Part shown: piece by piece, positions 6,424-14,731 of the stretch
Layout of the letters: each line of letters starts with the position of its first letter
Position numbering within the stretch: position 1 is the stretch's first letter
Source of the DNA: Thiogranum sp.
GTDB taxonomy: Bacteria > Pseudomonadota > Gammaproteobacteria > DSM-19610
Assembly: GCA_024636585.1 (NCBI GenBank)
Contig: JAGXGS010000086.1
Location: 1 to 35,106 of the forward strand
Direction: 5' to 3'
DNA: 35,106 bases
Notes under the pieces: model-generated
The model's database searches: none
Told to the model about the DNA's origin: nothing
What the model saw: only the letters and a program-made list of their open reading frames with translations
Made by a program: the position numbers and the translations under genes

Positions 6424-7514
6424 TCGACACCCCCAAAAATGCGGACGTTCATACGCGCAACCACGCTAGCCGCATGAGGCTCTGACAGGTGGCTATACCG
6501 CTTCACCATTTGCAGGGTCTTGTGTCCTAGCAGCTCAGCAATTTCGCCCAGCGAAGCCCCTGACATAAGCATGTAGCTTGCCGCCGAATGTCTCAGGTCA
6601 TGAAATTTGAGGTCTTCGATCCCTGCCGCCTTCACGGCTTCAAGCCAAGGGGCGCGGATAAACACAGGTTTCTTGGGATTCCTACCGGGGAATAACAGGT
6701 CTGTATCAATGCGGCGCACCTTTTCGTCGCGCCTTGCCTTATCTTTCGCTTTCAGCAGATCTAGCGCACGGCCGAGCAAGGGCACTACCCGCCGTTCGCC
6801 GTTCTTGGTTTCGTGCAGAATTACCCGACCATTGTTCAGATCGACGTCTGGCCAGCGCAAGTTTAGTATTTCGCCTTGCCGCATACCCGTGGATAAGGCC
6901 AACACGACAATGGTGTGCAGGTGTGGGTTATTCGATTCCTTGCATGCTTTCAACAAACGACTACGTTCACCGTCCACTTTCTTACCGTCCGGCCCCATTG
7001 AATCGTCCGACAGAAACCGCACCCGGCCCCGTGGTTCCCTAGGCTTGCTGACTTTCCGCATAGGGTTACTTTCTAGCCAGCCCCATTCGTTCACCGCCAC
7101 GGTAAACATATGCGACAGGGCAGCCATATAGCGCACTACGGTGGCGGGGCCACGGTCTTGGGCTAACTTATCGCGAGTTTCGCCCAACATCGCAGGCGTC
7201 ACGTCAGCCAGCGTATAAGGGCCGATCTCATCAGCCCACCAATTAAGCTGCGCTTCCTGTTTCTTGCCGTCCTTCTTCGCTGGAAGGACCGATTTCTTAT
7301 AGCTGGTAATCGCATCCTGCAAAGTGTGCTTTCGGGCTTCCGTGGTTTTGAAGTACCTGCCTTCTTCGATAGCAGATTCCACATGCTTGGCCCACTTCCT
7401 TGCGTCAGTCAGTCGGGAGAAGGTCGCCCGCTGTGCTGGAAAGCCTTTCAGGCGCACGTCCACGCGATAGGATACGGAATCATCCTTGTTGGTCCGCTTG
7501 CGTATGGAGGCCAT
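6420..7514 (-). CDS. int: Tyrosine recombinase / site-specific integrase
   Basis: This 364-residue integrase recombines the element with the tRNA-Phe 3' end. An N-terminal AP2/arm-binding-like region (SVSYRVDVRLKGFPAQRATF) is followed by a SAM-like core-binding domain (about 65-150). The catalytic domain has Arg212 (STGMRQGEILNLRW), His305 and Arg308 (FHDLRHSAASYM), His331 (LLGHKTLQMVKRY) and the nucleophile Tyr340, so it looks active. It lies on the same strand as tRNA-Phe, about 490 bp from it, the usual arrangement for P4-like integrases. The ATG at 7514 overlaps the stop of a 12-residue leader peptide (TGATG), with a G7 tract upstream. The next gene overlaps its stop codon. Confidence 0.95.
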   Translation of the reverse strand: MASIRKRTNKDDSVSYRVDVRLKGFPAQRATFSRLTDARKWAKHVESAIEEGRYFKTTEARKHTLQDAITSYKKSVLPAKKDGKKQEAQLNWWADEIGPYTLADVTPAMLGETRDKLAQDRGPATVVRYMAALSHMFTVAVNEWGWLESNPMRKVSKPREPRGRVRFLSDDSMGPDGKKVDGERSRLLKACKESNNPHLHTIVVLALSTGMRQGEILNLRWPDVDLNNGRVILHETKNGERRVVPLLGRALDLLKAKDKARRDEKVRRIDTDLLFPGRNPKKPVFIRAPWLEAVKAAGIEDLKFHDLRHSAASYMLMSGASLGEIAELLGHKTLQMVKRYSHLSEPHAASVVARMNVRIFGGVE

Positions 7515-7552
7515 CAGCCTGCCCCCCCGGTGATACTATTGCTGCATGCCAT
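7514..7552 (-). CDS. 12-residue leader peptide upstream of the integrase, crossing a G7 tract
   Basis: The frame reads M-A-C-S-N-S-I-T-G-G-A-G and stops at a TGA that overlaps the integrase ATG (TGATG). Its own ATG has the best ribosome binding site in the region, GGAGG with eight bases to the start codon (GGAGGTTAGGCAATG). The integrase ATG has only the G7 run and AGG. The coupling suggests that ribosomes reach the integrase by reinitiation. A -1 slip in the G7 run would fuse the leader in frame to the integrase. The frame could be chance; the signal quality and overlap argue for it. Confidence 0.5.
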   Translation of the reverse strand: MACSNSITGGAG

Positions 7553-7554
7553 TG

Positions 7555-7616
7555 CCTAACCTCCGCACAAGGTTGGTAGTGGTTAGGGCCGTTATGGTGT
7601 CTCACCACCTTGGCGG
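7555..7616 (-). promoter_or_regulatory. Structured integrase leader RNA: alternative stems over the leader-peptide ribosome binding site
   Basis: Three pairings can be drawn in the minus-strand transcript. (a) CCGCCAAGGT (7616-7607) pairs with ACCTTGTGCGG (7573-7563) with one bulge. (b) The hairpin TGGTG-AGA-CACCA (7607-7595) sits inside (a) and shares one base with it. (c) CCTAACC (7587-7581) pairs perfectly with GGTTAGG (7561-7555), which overlaps the ribosome binding site. Helices (a) and (c) cross, so they form a pseudoknot or compete. I recall an RNA class named int-alpA from integrase and alpA leaders; membership is untested. Confidence 0.5.
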
Positions 7617-7674
7617 CCTGCCCTTTTTAGGAACCTGCAAAACACAGTACAGCAAACCACCAAAAACGGCAATA

Positions 7675-7734
7675 GGGGATATATAATCCCCGTGTATAGT
7701 TATTAAATACCGAATAGATTCAATGTAGTTGAAT
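7675..7734 (-). promoter_or_regulatory. Candidate integrase promoter flanked by two perfect inverted repeats
   Basis: GGGGAT-ATATA-ATCCCC (7675-7691) and ATTCAA-TGTAG-TTGAAT (7718-7734) are perfect 6-bp inverted repeats, each with a 5-base centre, 43 bp apart. Between them on the minus strand are TTGAAT (7723-7718) and TATACA (7698-7693), separated by 19 bases, a possible promoter reading into the integrase leader. The repeats would then be operators at the -35 box and just downstream of the -10 box. Confidence 0.4.
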
Positions 7735-7752
7735 ACTTGCGCCGCCAATAAA

Positions 7753-7770
7753 GCGCACGAATGGCGCAAT
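7753..7770 (-). repeat. Arm-type repeat copy 2 (inverted)
   Basis: Read on the minus strand it is ATTGCGCCATTCGTGCGC, which equals the 7914-7931 copy at 15 of 18 positions. The three differences fall in the spacer between the two half-sites. Confidence 0.6.
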
Positions 7771-7913
7771 GAAGACGAAAAAAGTACATTTTGGGCCGCA
7801 TAGGTTCGCCGGATTTATCTACTTTAGACGGGTTTGGCGGGTGCCTTTGCAGAGGGAAACAGTCTGGGGTGGACTACTGGCAGAGTGCGCTTTGTGGTGA
7901 CTTGCTGCCAGCA

Positions 7914-7931
7914 ATTGCGCCACCAGTGCGC
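7914..7931 (+). repeat. Arm-type repeat copy 3
   Basis: The sequence is ATTGCGCCACCAGTGCGC. It lies about 70 bp inside the right attachment core, in direct orientation to copy 1 at 1587-1604. Confidence 0.6.
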
Positions 7932-8000
7932 CATTTATAATTAGAGCCAGCTGTACTTAAGAGTTAACAATCTTGATTTATAAGGATTTAAAGCAATAAA

Positions 8001-8049
8001 AATGGTGGCCAGGGACAGAATCGAACTGCCGACACGGGGATTTTCAGTC
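8001..8049. repeat. Right attachment site inside tRNA-Phe
   Basis: This 49-bp direct repeat of 1434-1482 covers the 3' part of the intact tRNA gene, including the anticodon. Crossover lies somewhere inside this identity block. Because the block restores the tRNA 3' end, integration leaves the tRNA working. Confidence 0.95.
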
Positions 8050-8078
8050 CCCTGCTCTACCAACTGAGCTACCTGGCC
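8003..8078 (-). tRNA. tRNA-Phe (GAA)
   Basis: The 76-base gene encodes its own CCA end (8003-8005). The acceptor stem GGCCAGG pairs with CCTGGCC. The anticodon stem GGGGA/TCCCC holds the loop CTGAAAA, giving anticodon GAA. The T arm has GTTCGATTC. It is the integration target of the element on its left. Confidence 0.97.
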
Positions 8079-8200
8079 TTTTCGCGGGAAGCGCGTATTA
8101 AACAGGGCGCGCCGATAACAGTCAACCCGGAAACGGGTTGCGGGGAAAAAGTCTCCTGAAAACCCGGCGACCGGGCTTGCGCAGGGCCTGAAGGCCAGCT

Positions 8201-8476
8201 CTATTTCTGGCCCGGCGGCACAAAATCCGGCGGCGCGTCGGCGCCTTCACCGAAAAAGAATTTCTCCATCTGCTCTTCCAGGAACTTGCGTGCCTTGGGA
8301 TCGATGGGCGACAGCCGGTATTCATTCAGGAGCATGGTCTGGTGCGCGACCCAAAGTTTCCAGCCTTCCCTGGAGACGTTTTCGAAGATTCTTTTGCCGA
8401 GTTCGCCCGGATAGGTGGGACGATCGAGACCTTCGGCCTCTTTACCCAGCTTTACACATTTCACCATTCGGGTCAT
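8201..8476 (-). CDS. yggX: Fe(2+)-trafficking protein, YggX family
   Basis: The 91-residue cytosolic protein is linked to iron supply for, and protection of, Fe-S clusters. The family start [20 protein letters not shown] is clear and includes the conserved Cys7. [17 protein letters not shown] and [10 protein letters not shown] are family signatures. I chose the ATG at 8476 over an upstream in-frame one because the family starts here. The gene begins inside the 3' end of mutY (35-bp overlap). The mutY-yggX pair is classic in Gammaproteobacteria: MutY carries a 4Fe-4S cluster, and the two are co-transcribed. Confidence 0.95.
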   Translation of the reverse strand: MTRMVKCVKLGKEAEGLDRPTYPGELGKRIFENVSREGWKLWVAHQTMLLNEYRLSPIDPKARKFLEEQMEKFFFGEGADAPPDFVPPGQK

Positions 8477-9551
8477 ACCCTGTGTCTCCCTGGTTGGATT
8501 TCTGCACACGTACCAGCAACCGTTGCACCGGTGCGGCGAGGCCCAGCGCCTCTGTTTGTGCCGTTTTATACCAGATGGCCCTGTGTGCTTCCATCACAGA
8601 AAGCATTGGGTCTTTCATGTGCACGCGGCATGGCGTGATGTCGAGATGGAAGTGGCTGAAGGTATGACGCACATCCGGCCAGCATTCAAGCGGTGCTGCG
8701 GTGCGAACCTGATTACGCTCACACCAGTCCTGCAAGGCTTCGCGATCGGCGAATTCGGGAAAGCTCCACAGGCCGCCCCAGATGCCGCTGGACGCGCGTT
8801 TTTCCAGATAGATCGCATCATCATCGGTAGTCAGCAACAGCATGTGCACGCTGCGCACCGGCAGAACGCGGCGCGGGCGTGGCGCCGGGAATTCGCGCTG
8901 GCGATTCTGGTGCCGCGCACTGCATTTCGACTGCAGCGGACAGGCACCACAGTCCGGCTTTCCGCGCGAGCAGATGGTGGCGCCGAGGTCCATCATTGCC
9001 TGATTATAGGCTGCCACTCGCCGTTGCGGTGTCGCGGCTTCGGAAAGCTCCCAAAGATGTTTTACTACCGCTGAAGTTCCCGGCCAGCCTTCCACGGCGT
9101 GGTAACGGGCCAGCACGCGCTTGACGTTGCCATCGAGAATCGCATGCCGTTGTCCGCAGGCCAGAGACAAAATGGCGCCCGCTGTCGAGCGTCCGATGCC
9201 GGGCAACTGCTGGACTGCCTCGATATTGTCCGGAAACTCTCCGCCAGATTCTTCAACAAGCTGGCGCGCTGCCCGGTGCAGGTTGCGGGCGCGCGCGTAA
9301 TAACCGAGCCCCGACCAGTGATGCAGCACGGCATCGAGCGGCGCCGCTGCCAGAGCAGCAAGATCAGGATAGGTATCCATGAACCGGTCAAAATAGGGAA
9401 TGACGGTCTTGACCTGGGTCTGCTGCAACATGATTTCCGATACCCACACCCGGTAGGGCATGGGATTCTGTTGCCAGGGCAGATCCTTGCGGCCATGTTG
9501 ATCGAACCAGCGCAGAACCCGGGCGGCGAAATCGGCGTCGCCCGAAATCAC
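8442..9551 (-). CDS. mutY: Adenine DNA glycosylase MutY
   Basis: MutY removes adenine mispaired with 8-oxoguanine. The protein has 369 residues, normal for the family. The HhH-GPD domain has [14 protein letters not shown], the helix-hairpin-helix [12 protein letters not shown], and the catalytic Asp in [14 protein letters not shown]. The 4Fe-4S loop has four Cys ([17 protein letters not shown], spacing 6-2-5). The C-terminal NUDIX-like domain (about 230-350) ends in a tail running into yggX. The ATG overlaps the epimerase stop (9548-9551), so it is coupled to the sugar-nucleotide genes upstream, an uncommon context. Confidence 0.96.
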   Translation of the reverse strand: MISGDADFAARVLRWFDQHGRKDLPWQQNPMPYRVWVSEIMLQQTQVKTVIPYFDRFMDTYPDLAALAAAPLDAVLHHWSGLGYYARARNLHRAARQLVEESGGEFPDNIEAVQQLPGIGRSTAGAILSLACGQRHAILDGNVKRVLARYHAVEGWPGTSAVVKHLWELSEAATPQRRVAAYNQAMMDLGATICSRGKPDCGACPLQSKCSARHQNRQREFPAPRPRRVLPVRSVHMLLLTTDDDAIYLEKRASSGIWGGLWSFPEFADREALQDWCERNQVRTAAPLECWPDVRHTFSHFHLDITPCRVHMKDPMLSVMEAHRAIWYKTAQTEALGLAAPVQRLLVRVQKSNQGDTGYDPNGEMCKAG

Positions 9552-10555
9552 TGTTGATAATAGTCCCGATACCAGTCGACGAATCTGGCCACGCCATCTT
9601 CGACCGAGGTGTCCGGCTTGTAGCCTGTGTCCAGCACCAGATCCTGTACGTCGGCATAAGTGTCCGGCACGTCGCCCGGCTGCAATGGCAACAGATTCTT
9701 CTCGGCTTTTTTACCCAGGCATTTTTCCAGCACTTCTATGTAGTGCATCAACTCGATGGGCTGATTGTTGCCGATATTATAAATCCGGAACGGCGCTGTG
9801 CTGGTGGCGGAATCCGGATTATCCCCGGTCCAGTTCGGGTTCGGCTGCGGTATGCGATCGAGCGTGCGTATGACACCTTCGACAATGTCATCGATATAAG
9901 TGAAATCGCGCCGGTGTTTGCCATAGTTGAAAACATCGATGGGTTCCCCGGCCAGTATCTTCCGGGTGAACAGGAACAGCGCCATGTCGGGCCGGCCCCA
10001 GGGACCGTAGACGGTGAAAAAACGCAGACCGGTGGTGGGCAAACGATACAGGTGACTATAGGTATGAGCCATCAGCTCGTTGGCTTTTTTGGTCGCCGCA
10101 TAAATACTCACCGGGTGATCTACATTGTCGTGCACAGAAAACGGCATCTTGGTATTAGACCCGTAGACCGAGCTGCTGGATGCATACACCAGGTGTTTGA
10201 CCTCGTTGTGCCGACAGCCCTCCAGCACATTCATGAAGCCAACGATGTTGGTGTCGATGTAGGCATGCGGATTTTCCAGCGAATACCGCACACCGGCCTG
10301 GGCCGCGAGATTGACGACACCATCGAACTTGTGGGTGGCGAAAATCTCGGCCATGACCGGCCGGTCTTCAATATTCACGTTCAGAGCGGTGAAGCCGGGA
10401 TGATCCTGGGTTCGTGCCAGGCGCGCCTTCTTCAGTTCAGGATCATAATAGTCGTTGAGATTGTCTATACCGACTACCTCGTCGCCACGCTCGAGGAGAC
10501 GCCCCGCCAGTTGACTGCCGATGAAGCCGGCGGCGCCGGTAATGAGAATTTTCAT
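9548..10555 (-). CDS. NAD-dependent epimerase, probable UDP-glucuronate 4-epimerase
   Basis: This 335-residue short-chain dehydrogenase-type epimerase is predicted to turn UDP-glucuronate into UDP-galacturonate for cell-surface polysaccharides. The NAD-binding motif [11 protein letters not shown] is at residues 7-17. [17 protein letters not shown] is typical of the CapI/LpsL branch. The catalytic centre is the SSSSVYG serine and YAATK (Tyr-x3-Lys). Substrate-binding [16 protein letters not shown] follows. It lies 29 bases after a nucleotide-sugar 6-dehydrogenase, so the pair probably makes a 4-epimerised uronic acid. The N-acetyl form (TviC-like) is possible, but the sequence looks more like the glucuronate branch. 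Confidence 0.88.
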   Translation of the reverse strand: MKILITGAAGFIGSQLAGRLLERGDEVVGIDNLNDYYDPELKKARLARTQDHPGFTALNVNIEDRPVMAEIFATHKFDGVVNLAAQAGVRYSLENPHAYIDTNIVGFMNVLEGCRHNEVKHLVYASSSSVYGSNTKMPFSVHDNVDHPVSIYAATKKANELMAHTYSHLYRLPTTGLRFFTVYGPWGRPDMALFLFTRKILAGEPIDVFNYGKHRRDFTYIDDIVEGVIRTLDRIPQPNPNWTGDNPDSATSTAPFRIYNIGNNQPIELMHYIEVLEKCLGKKAEKNLLPLQPGDVPDTYADVQDLVLDTGYKPDTSVEDGVARFVDWYRDYYQQ

Positions 10556-10584
10556 ATTCTGTCCTTGGCTCTGTGCTGCAACCT

Positions 10585-11874
10585 TTACAAACGACCGTCC
10601 ACTTCATGCACAGGCAGTACCTGTCTGACGTCGTATAATATGCTGTTGTCTTTTCCGAATGCGCGAATGCCCGCCGCACCCAGTTCACGGAACTGATCGT
10701 GAGCGACGGCAATCACTATGGCATCATAACTGGCGGGCTCCGGATTCAGCAGCGACTGGATGCCATATTCACGCTGCGCTTCGGCAGGATCGATCCATGG
10801 ATCATGCACGTCCACGGAAATGCTATACCCCTGTAACTCGCGAATCAGATCGATGACCCGCGTATTACGTAGATCCGGGCAGTTCTCCTTGAATGTCATT
10901 CCCAGCACCAGCACCCGTGAATCGCACACCGGCATCCGCCGCTGCAACATCAGCTTCAAAACGCGCTCCGCAACGTACCTGCCCATGCTGTCATTGATAC
11001 GCCGGCCAGCCAGGATAACTTCCGGATGATAGCCAATCTCCTGCGCCTTGTGGGTCAGATAATAGGGGTCGACGCCAATGCAATGGCCGCCAACCAGGCC
11101 AGGACGGAACGGCAGGAAATTCCACTTGGTGCCGGCCGCCTCCAGCACTTCCACGGTATCGATACCCAGGCGATTGAAGATCAGTGCCAGTTCATTGACC
11201 AGCGCAATATTCACGTCGCGCTGGGTGTTCTCGATTACTTTGGCGGCCTCGGCAACGCGTATGCTGCTCGTTTTATGCGTGCCCGCAGTGATGATCAGGC
11301 GATATAAGTCGTCGATGAAATCCGCCGCTTCCGGCGTAGAGCCTGAAGTGACTTTCAGAATATTGGGCAGGCGGTGTTGTTTGTCGCCTGGATTGATTCG
11401 TTCGGGACTGTAGCCGACAAAATAATCTTCGTTCAACAGCAGCCCGGATTCTTTGGCCAGAAGCGGAACACACACTTCTTCGGTCGCGCCGGGATACACG
11501 GTCGATTCGAACACCACCACATCGCCACGTTTCAATAACCTGCCAACCGTTCGGGTGGCAGCCTGCAGCGGCGCCAGGTCCGGGCGCTTGTACTGATCGA
11601 TAGGTGTCGGCACGGTAATGATGAAGACATTGCAGTTTTGAAGATCTGCAGCATTGCTGGAACAACTCAGGCTGATTGCCCGCGCCAGCTCATCCGTCTC
11701 AACTTCGCGAGTGTTGTCCCTTCCGGCACGCAGTTCAGCGATACGCTCAGCATTCACATCAAAGCCCACTGTCGGTCGTATGCGCCCGAACTCTACCGCC
11801 AGCGGCAAACCCACATACCCGAGCCCGATAATGCCGATTTTTACTTTATCTGTTGTCAGCATGAGCTGCATCAT
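10585..11874 (-). CDS. Nucleotide-sugar 6-dehydrogenase, TviB/WbpO type
   Basis: This about 429-residue enzyme oxidises C6 of a UDP-hexosamine (or UDP-glucose) to the uronic acid using two NAD+. The N-terminal Rossmann motif is [30 protein letters not shown] and [16 protein letters not shown] are typical of the TviB/WbpO branch (UDP-GlcNAc/GalNAc dehydrogenases). [12 protein letters not shown] and the catalytic Cys in [12 protein letters not shown] are present. The C-terminal domain has [18 protein letters not shown]. The start lies inside the 3' end of the START-like gene. ATG 11874, 11871 and 11862 are all possible; the last begins [11 protein letters not shown]. Confidence 0.9.
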   Translation of the reverse strand: MMQLMLTTDKVKIGIIGLGYVGLPLAVEFGRIRPTVGFDVNAERIAELRAGRDNTREVETDELARAISLSCSSNAADLQNCNVFIITVPTPIDQYKRPDLAPLQAATRTVGRLLKRGDVVVFESTVYPGATEEVCVPLLAKESGLLLNEDYFVGYSPERINPGDKQHRLPNILKVTSGSTPEAADFIDDLYRLIITAGTHKTSSIRVAEAAKVIENTQRDVNIALVNELALIFNRLGIDTVEVLEAAGTKWNFLPFRPGLVGGHCIGVDPYYLTHKAQEIGYHPEVILAGRRINDSMGRYVAERVLKLMLQRRMPVCDSRVLVLGMTFKENCPDLRNTRVIDLIRELQGYSISVDVHDPWIDPAEAQREYGIQSLLNPEPASYDAIVIAVAHDQFRELGAAGIRAFGKDNSILYDVRQVLPVHEVDGRL

Positions 11875-12463
11875 CACCTGTCGTTACGCGCTGTTGCAGC
11901 GCCGCATTGTGCTGCAAGGTGCCGGCATTCGCCAACCGCTCCAGATTGGCGACCGTAGCCAGTGCTTCCGAATGCAGCCGACGCATAATCAACCAGGGAC
12001 CGATCACCGGTGGAATCCAGAAATCCGGCTCCACTTCCGACCGGATCAGCACGCGAATGCCCTGCTGCTCCTGCCAGACTTCGATGCGCGCATACCCATG
12101 CTTCAGATCACTTTGCGCCGGATCGGCCATGGCGGTAATGGAGCCGTCACCGCCTTCGGTCATCGTCTGCACCTGGTTTATGCGCCGGCAGAAGAACCAC
12201 ACGCAAGCTTTGGTGACCATGCGCACCTGGTAAGCACCGGGACCACTGTGAGCGAGAATCTCGCTGAACTGAACCGCGGGATGCACACGCTCGAGGTGAC
12301 TGTAATCGGTCAATAACGCACGTACCGCGGATTCCGGCGCCTCGATCAGCGCATCCACCTCAACGCTGTAGCTCCCGGACTGATGCGTCACCACAGCCGT
12401 GTACACCTCGCCCGCACTTGCATCGGTGCCGCTCAGCAGCACCAGCACCAGTATCCAATGCAT
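11846..12463 (-). CDS. Exported SRPBCC/START-like (polyketide cyclase superfamily) protein
   Basis: The 205-residue protein begins with a short signal peptide ([18 protein letters not shown]), so it is probably periplasmic. The rest fits the START/Bet v 1 fold, which binds hydrophobic ligands: [20 protein letters not shown] at the first strand and helix, then [14 protein letters not shown], and a long C-terminal helix. Its ATG follows the AsmA stop directly (TAAATG) and its end overlaps the sugar dehydrogenase start, so it is in the same operon. Next to AsmA, a role in lipid or outer-membrane homeostasis is reasonable but unproven. Confidence 0.72.
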   Translation of the reverse strand: MHWILVLVLLSGTDASAGEVYTAVVTHQSGSYSVEVDALIEAPESAVRALLTDYSHLERVHPAVQFSEILAHSGPGAYQVRMVTKACVWFFCRRINQVQTMTEGGDGSITAMADPAQSDLKHGYARIEVWQEQQGIRVLIRSEVEPDFWIPPVIGPWLIMRRLHSEALATVANLERLANAGTLQHNAALQQRVTTGDDAAHADNR

Positions 12464-14575
12464 TTACTGGAACAATCCTTTCAGGCTGTCGCCGAGTTTT
12501 TTCTCCAGTTTCTCCTGGACTTTTTCTTTGACCTTTTCTTCCTGCTCCTGAACCTTTTCCTTGATCTGCGCTTCAGCAGCGCCGCGCAAAGCCTCGTCCA
12601 GTCGCACCGAATAATTCAGATCGTCGAATGTTCCGCTGATCTGCACCGGGACAGCCATACCGCGCAGGTCCTCCAGGCCCTTGCCTGTCTGGCCTTCCAG
12701 AGTGCCTACCACTTTCGTCGTCAACAGGTAATCCAGTGTCTGCTGCGGCAGGTCCACCCTGCCTTTTCCATCCACTCGCAACAGCGGACTCTTGGCGCTG
12801 AGGTCCTGATTGTTTATTACACCGTTAGTCACAGTTGCAGTTCCCGACAACTCGGTAAAGTCGGTTTGCCGGGGTTCCCCGGCATCGCCCTCCACCTCAC
12901 CCTTGCCCAGGGTTTTGGCACTGCGCAGCATGGCGGCCAGATTGAATCCCGTCACCGCGCCGTCGCTGAGGGCGAACGCGACATCTCCATTCAGATTGCG
13001 CGTCATTTCATCAGGCGTCTGCCCGGCAGTCGTCAGCTTCGCCGTGGCACGGGTACTGCCCGAGATATAGCCCTTGCCGAGCATATCCACGAGTAGCGGG
13101 CCAAGTTGCACACCGGCGAGGCGTTCATTCATGGAAATTCTCGGCTGGGCGCCGGTCACGTCGAGCGACAGGTCACCCTGGTATTCGCCTTCATACATTT
13201 TGGCGCGCGCCGGATGCACCCGCAGTATTCCATTTTGCGCCACCAGCTGAATCAGAATGTCAGTACTTCGCAGCTGGGCGGCTTTCAGCTGCCCGATCGC
13301 CAGCTTGCCATTGATGTCCAGCGTGCGCAGGGTTTCCACCGGGATCATCTGCGAACCGGCCGCAGCCGCGCCCGTCGGCGTGACCGGCGCCGCCTCTGTC
13401 TCCGGCGGCAGGTAGCGATCCACATCGATCTCATCCAGCCGCAGATCAAAGCGCACCGACATCCGCTCGAAATCCGTCACGCTCAGCTCGCCGGTGAGCG
13501 TGGAATCATCCAGCCGGACCTGCAATTGCGGCACGCTCAGGCTGTTCTTCCCGGCTACCAGTTGCAGCGTGCCATCGGCCTTGCCCAGCACCGCCGCATC
13601 CGACACCTCGAGAGGCGCCTGCCCAAGCGCCTTCAGCACCTCGCGCGGCACAAATTCGTGCAGTTCCAGCTGACCGACAAAGGCCGCGGACTCACCGAGG
13701 ATGTTTTTGCCTTGCAGCGCTCCCTCTACCTTCAGGTCCAGCACTTCCAGCACCAGTCCCGCAACATTCAGGGTCTCCTGTTCAAGATCCATTGTGCTGT
13801 TAAAAGCCAGCCGTGGCGCAATTCGACCCCCAGGCAATCCCTCGCCAGCCAGATCCGCAGTCAATCGCGCGTCGTCCATCTGTATGCGCTGCAGATCTTC
13901 GGACACCGTAACCGTTCCCTTGAAATCGAGCGGCCCGGCGATCGCGGGCTCGCTGGCAACCAGGTGCAACCGCAGGCGCACCGGAACCGCCGCACCGGAC
14001 CCGATAGCGCCGGTTTGCAGAGCGAGGTCAGTGATTTCATAGCGTGCGTTGGCCTGGCGATCATCCCAGATCAGCGCCGCATCGGTAATTTCGACTCCGC
14101 CGATTGCCATGCCCGCCAGCGCGAAATCGGCCGCGCCGGGTTCCGGCTCGGCCGCCGGTGCCGTGGGTTCGGCAGCCTGGAGTTCCGGCAGGTTGGTATT
14201 GCCCTGGGCGTCGGTTTCCAGCGAAACCCGCAGGCCCTTCAGCACCACCGTATCCATTTCCAGCGTCTTGCGCAGCAGCGGCATCAATTTCACCCTGACC
14301 TGCACTTCCTCGACGCGCGCAAACGGCCGATCCGAAAAACCACTGGCGTTTGCCAGTTCAGTCTCGCCAATCTCCACGCCCAGCCAGGGAAATACCGACA
14401 GCTCGAGATCACCCTCAATAGTCAGCTGGCGACCGGTACTCGATTCCACGGCTGAGGCGATCTGCGGTTTGAAATCGTTGGGATCGACAAGCAGCGGCAA
14501 CACTACGACTGCGACCACGATCAGCAGCACAATGACTGCCAGCCCCACTCCTGCAAAACGAATCACTTTTCCCAT
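12464..14575 (-). CDS. AsmA family protein
   Basis: This about 703-residue inner-membrane-anchored periplasmic protein is of the AsmA/TamB-like group, thought to form lipid-transfer bridges to the outer membrane. It has one N-terminal transmembrane helix (GLAVIVLLIVVAVVVLPLLV) followed by the family motif DPNDFKPQIASAVESSTGR and GDLELSVFPWLGVEIG. The long middle is repetitive beta structure. The AsmA C-terminal region is at about 470-660 (NGDVAFALSDGAVTGFNLAA, LLTTKVVGTLEG, then PVQISGTFDD). The tail is a charged helix (KEKVQEQEEKVKEKVQEKL). I chose ATG 14575 over GTG 14602 because the membrane helix follows it normally. It heads the operon running down to yggX. Confidence 0.9.
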   Translation of the reverse strand: MGKVIRFAGVGLAVIVLLIVVAVVVLPLLVDPNDFKPQIASAVESSTGRQLTIEGDLELSVFPWLGVEIGETELANASGFSDRPFARVEEVQVRVKLMPLLRKTLEMDTVVLKGLRVSLETDAQGNTNLPELQAAEPTAPAAEPEPGAADFALAGMAIGGVEITDAALIWDDRQANARYEITDLALQTGAIGSGAAVPVRLRLHLVASEPAIAGPLDFKGTVTVSEDLQRIQMDDARLTADLAGEGLPGGRIAPRLAFNSTMDLEQETLNVAGLVLEVLDLKVEGALQGKNILGESAAFVGQLELHEFVPREVLKALGQAPLEVSDAAVLGKADGTLQLVAGKNSLSVPQLQVRLDDSTLTGELSVTDFERMSVRFDLRLDEIDVDRYLPPETEAAPVTPTGAAAAGSQMIPVETLRTLDINGKLAIGQLKAAQLRSTDILIQLVAQNGILRVHPARAKMYEGEYQGDLSLDVTGAQPRISMNERLAGVQLGPLLVDMLGKGYISGSTRATAKLTTAGQTPDEMTRNLNGDVAFALSDGAVTGFNLAAMLRSAKTLGKGEVEGDAGEPRQTDFTELSGTATVTNGVINNQDLSAKSPLLRVDGKGRVDLPQQTLDYLLTTKVVGTLEGQTGKGLEDLRGMAVPVQISGTFDDLNYSVRLDEALRGAAEAQIKEKVQEQEEKVKEKVQEKLEKKLGDSLKGLFQ

Positions 14576-14657
14576 TGTCGTTCTTTGCTCCCGATTAGCC
14601 ACCGCATTGTCCGCCGCCTCGGGACTGCCTATCAGGGGCCTGTCCGGGCAAGGAATA

Positions 14658-14731
14658 TGGAGCGGGTGATGGGAATCGAACCCACGTCATCAGCTTGGGA
14701 AGCTGAGGTTCTACCATTGAACCACACCCGC
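14658..14731 (-). tRNA. tRNA-Gly (CCC)
   Basis: The 74-base gene includes an encoded CCA (14658-14660). The acceptor GCGGGTG pairs with CACCCGC, the D stem is GTTC/GAAC, and the anticodon stem TCAGC/GCTGA holds the loop TTCCCAA, so the anticodon is CCC. The T arm has GGTTCGATTCC. There is no sign of an integrated element here. Confidence 0.95.

Larger units (their letters stand above)
7735..8000. other. Element right-end non-coding region with arm-type repeats
   Basis: I see no gene. There are two full arm-type motifs: inverted at 7753-7770 and direct at 7914-7931, the latter inside a 28-bp block (7906-7933) shared with the left end. A single half-site AGTGCGC lies at 7884-7890. The last 65 bases before the tRNA are AT-rich, as expected beside a recombination core. 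Confidence 0.55.
1434..8049. mobile_element. 6.57-kb integrated element in the tRNA-Phe gene, with integrase, AlpA, primase and helicase
   Basis: The boundaries are perfect 49-bp direct repeats at 1434-1482 and 8001-8049. The right copy is the 3' part of an intact tRNA-Phe; the left copy is an orphan fragment. Repeat to repeat the unit is 6,567 bp. Inside are a tyrosine integrase next to the tRNA, an unknown 224-residue protein, an AlpA-like regulator, a 131-residue unknown, a PriCT-2/toprim primase and a RepA-type AAA helicase, all on the minus strand. The opposite strand carries two genes for exported proteins. No phage structural, terminase, relaxase or type IV secretion gene is present. 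The content fits a phage satellite or an integrative plasmid-like element that excises and replicates. Mobilisation by a helper is inference. Confidence 0.92.

Noticed and set aside
7563-7616. Integron attC-like recombination site
   Set aside because: The pairings sit directly over a ribosome binding site, and no integron integrase or R-box motifs (GTTRRRY) are present. A leader RNA explains it better.
9554-10696. 380-codon plus-strand open frame
   Set aside because: It is antisense to the epimerase gene, with no recognisable domain.
13106-14455. 449-codon plus-strand open frame
   Set aside because: It is antisense to AsmA and rich in His, Gln and Arg, as expected from a reversed GC-rich gene.
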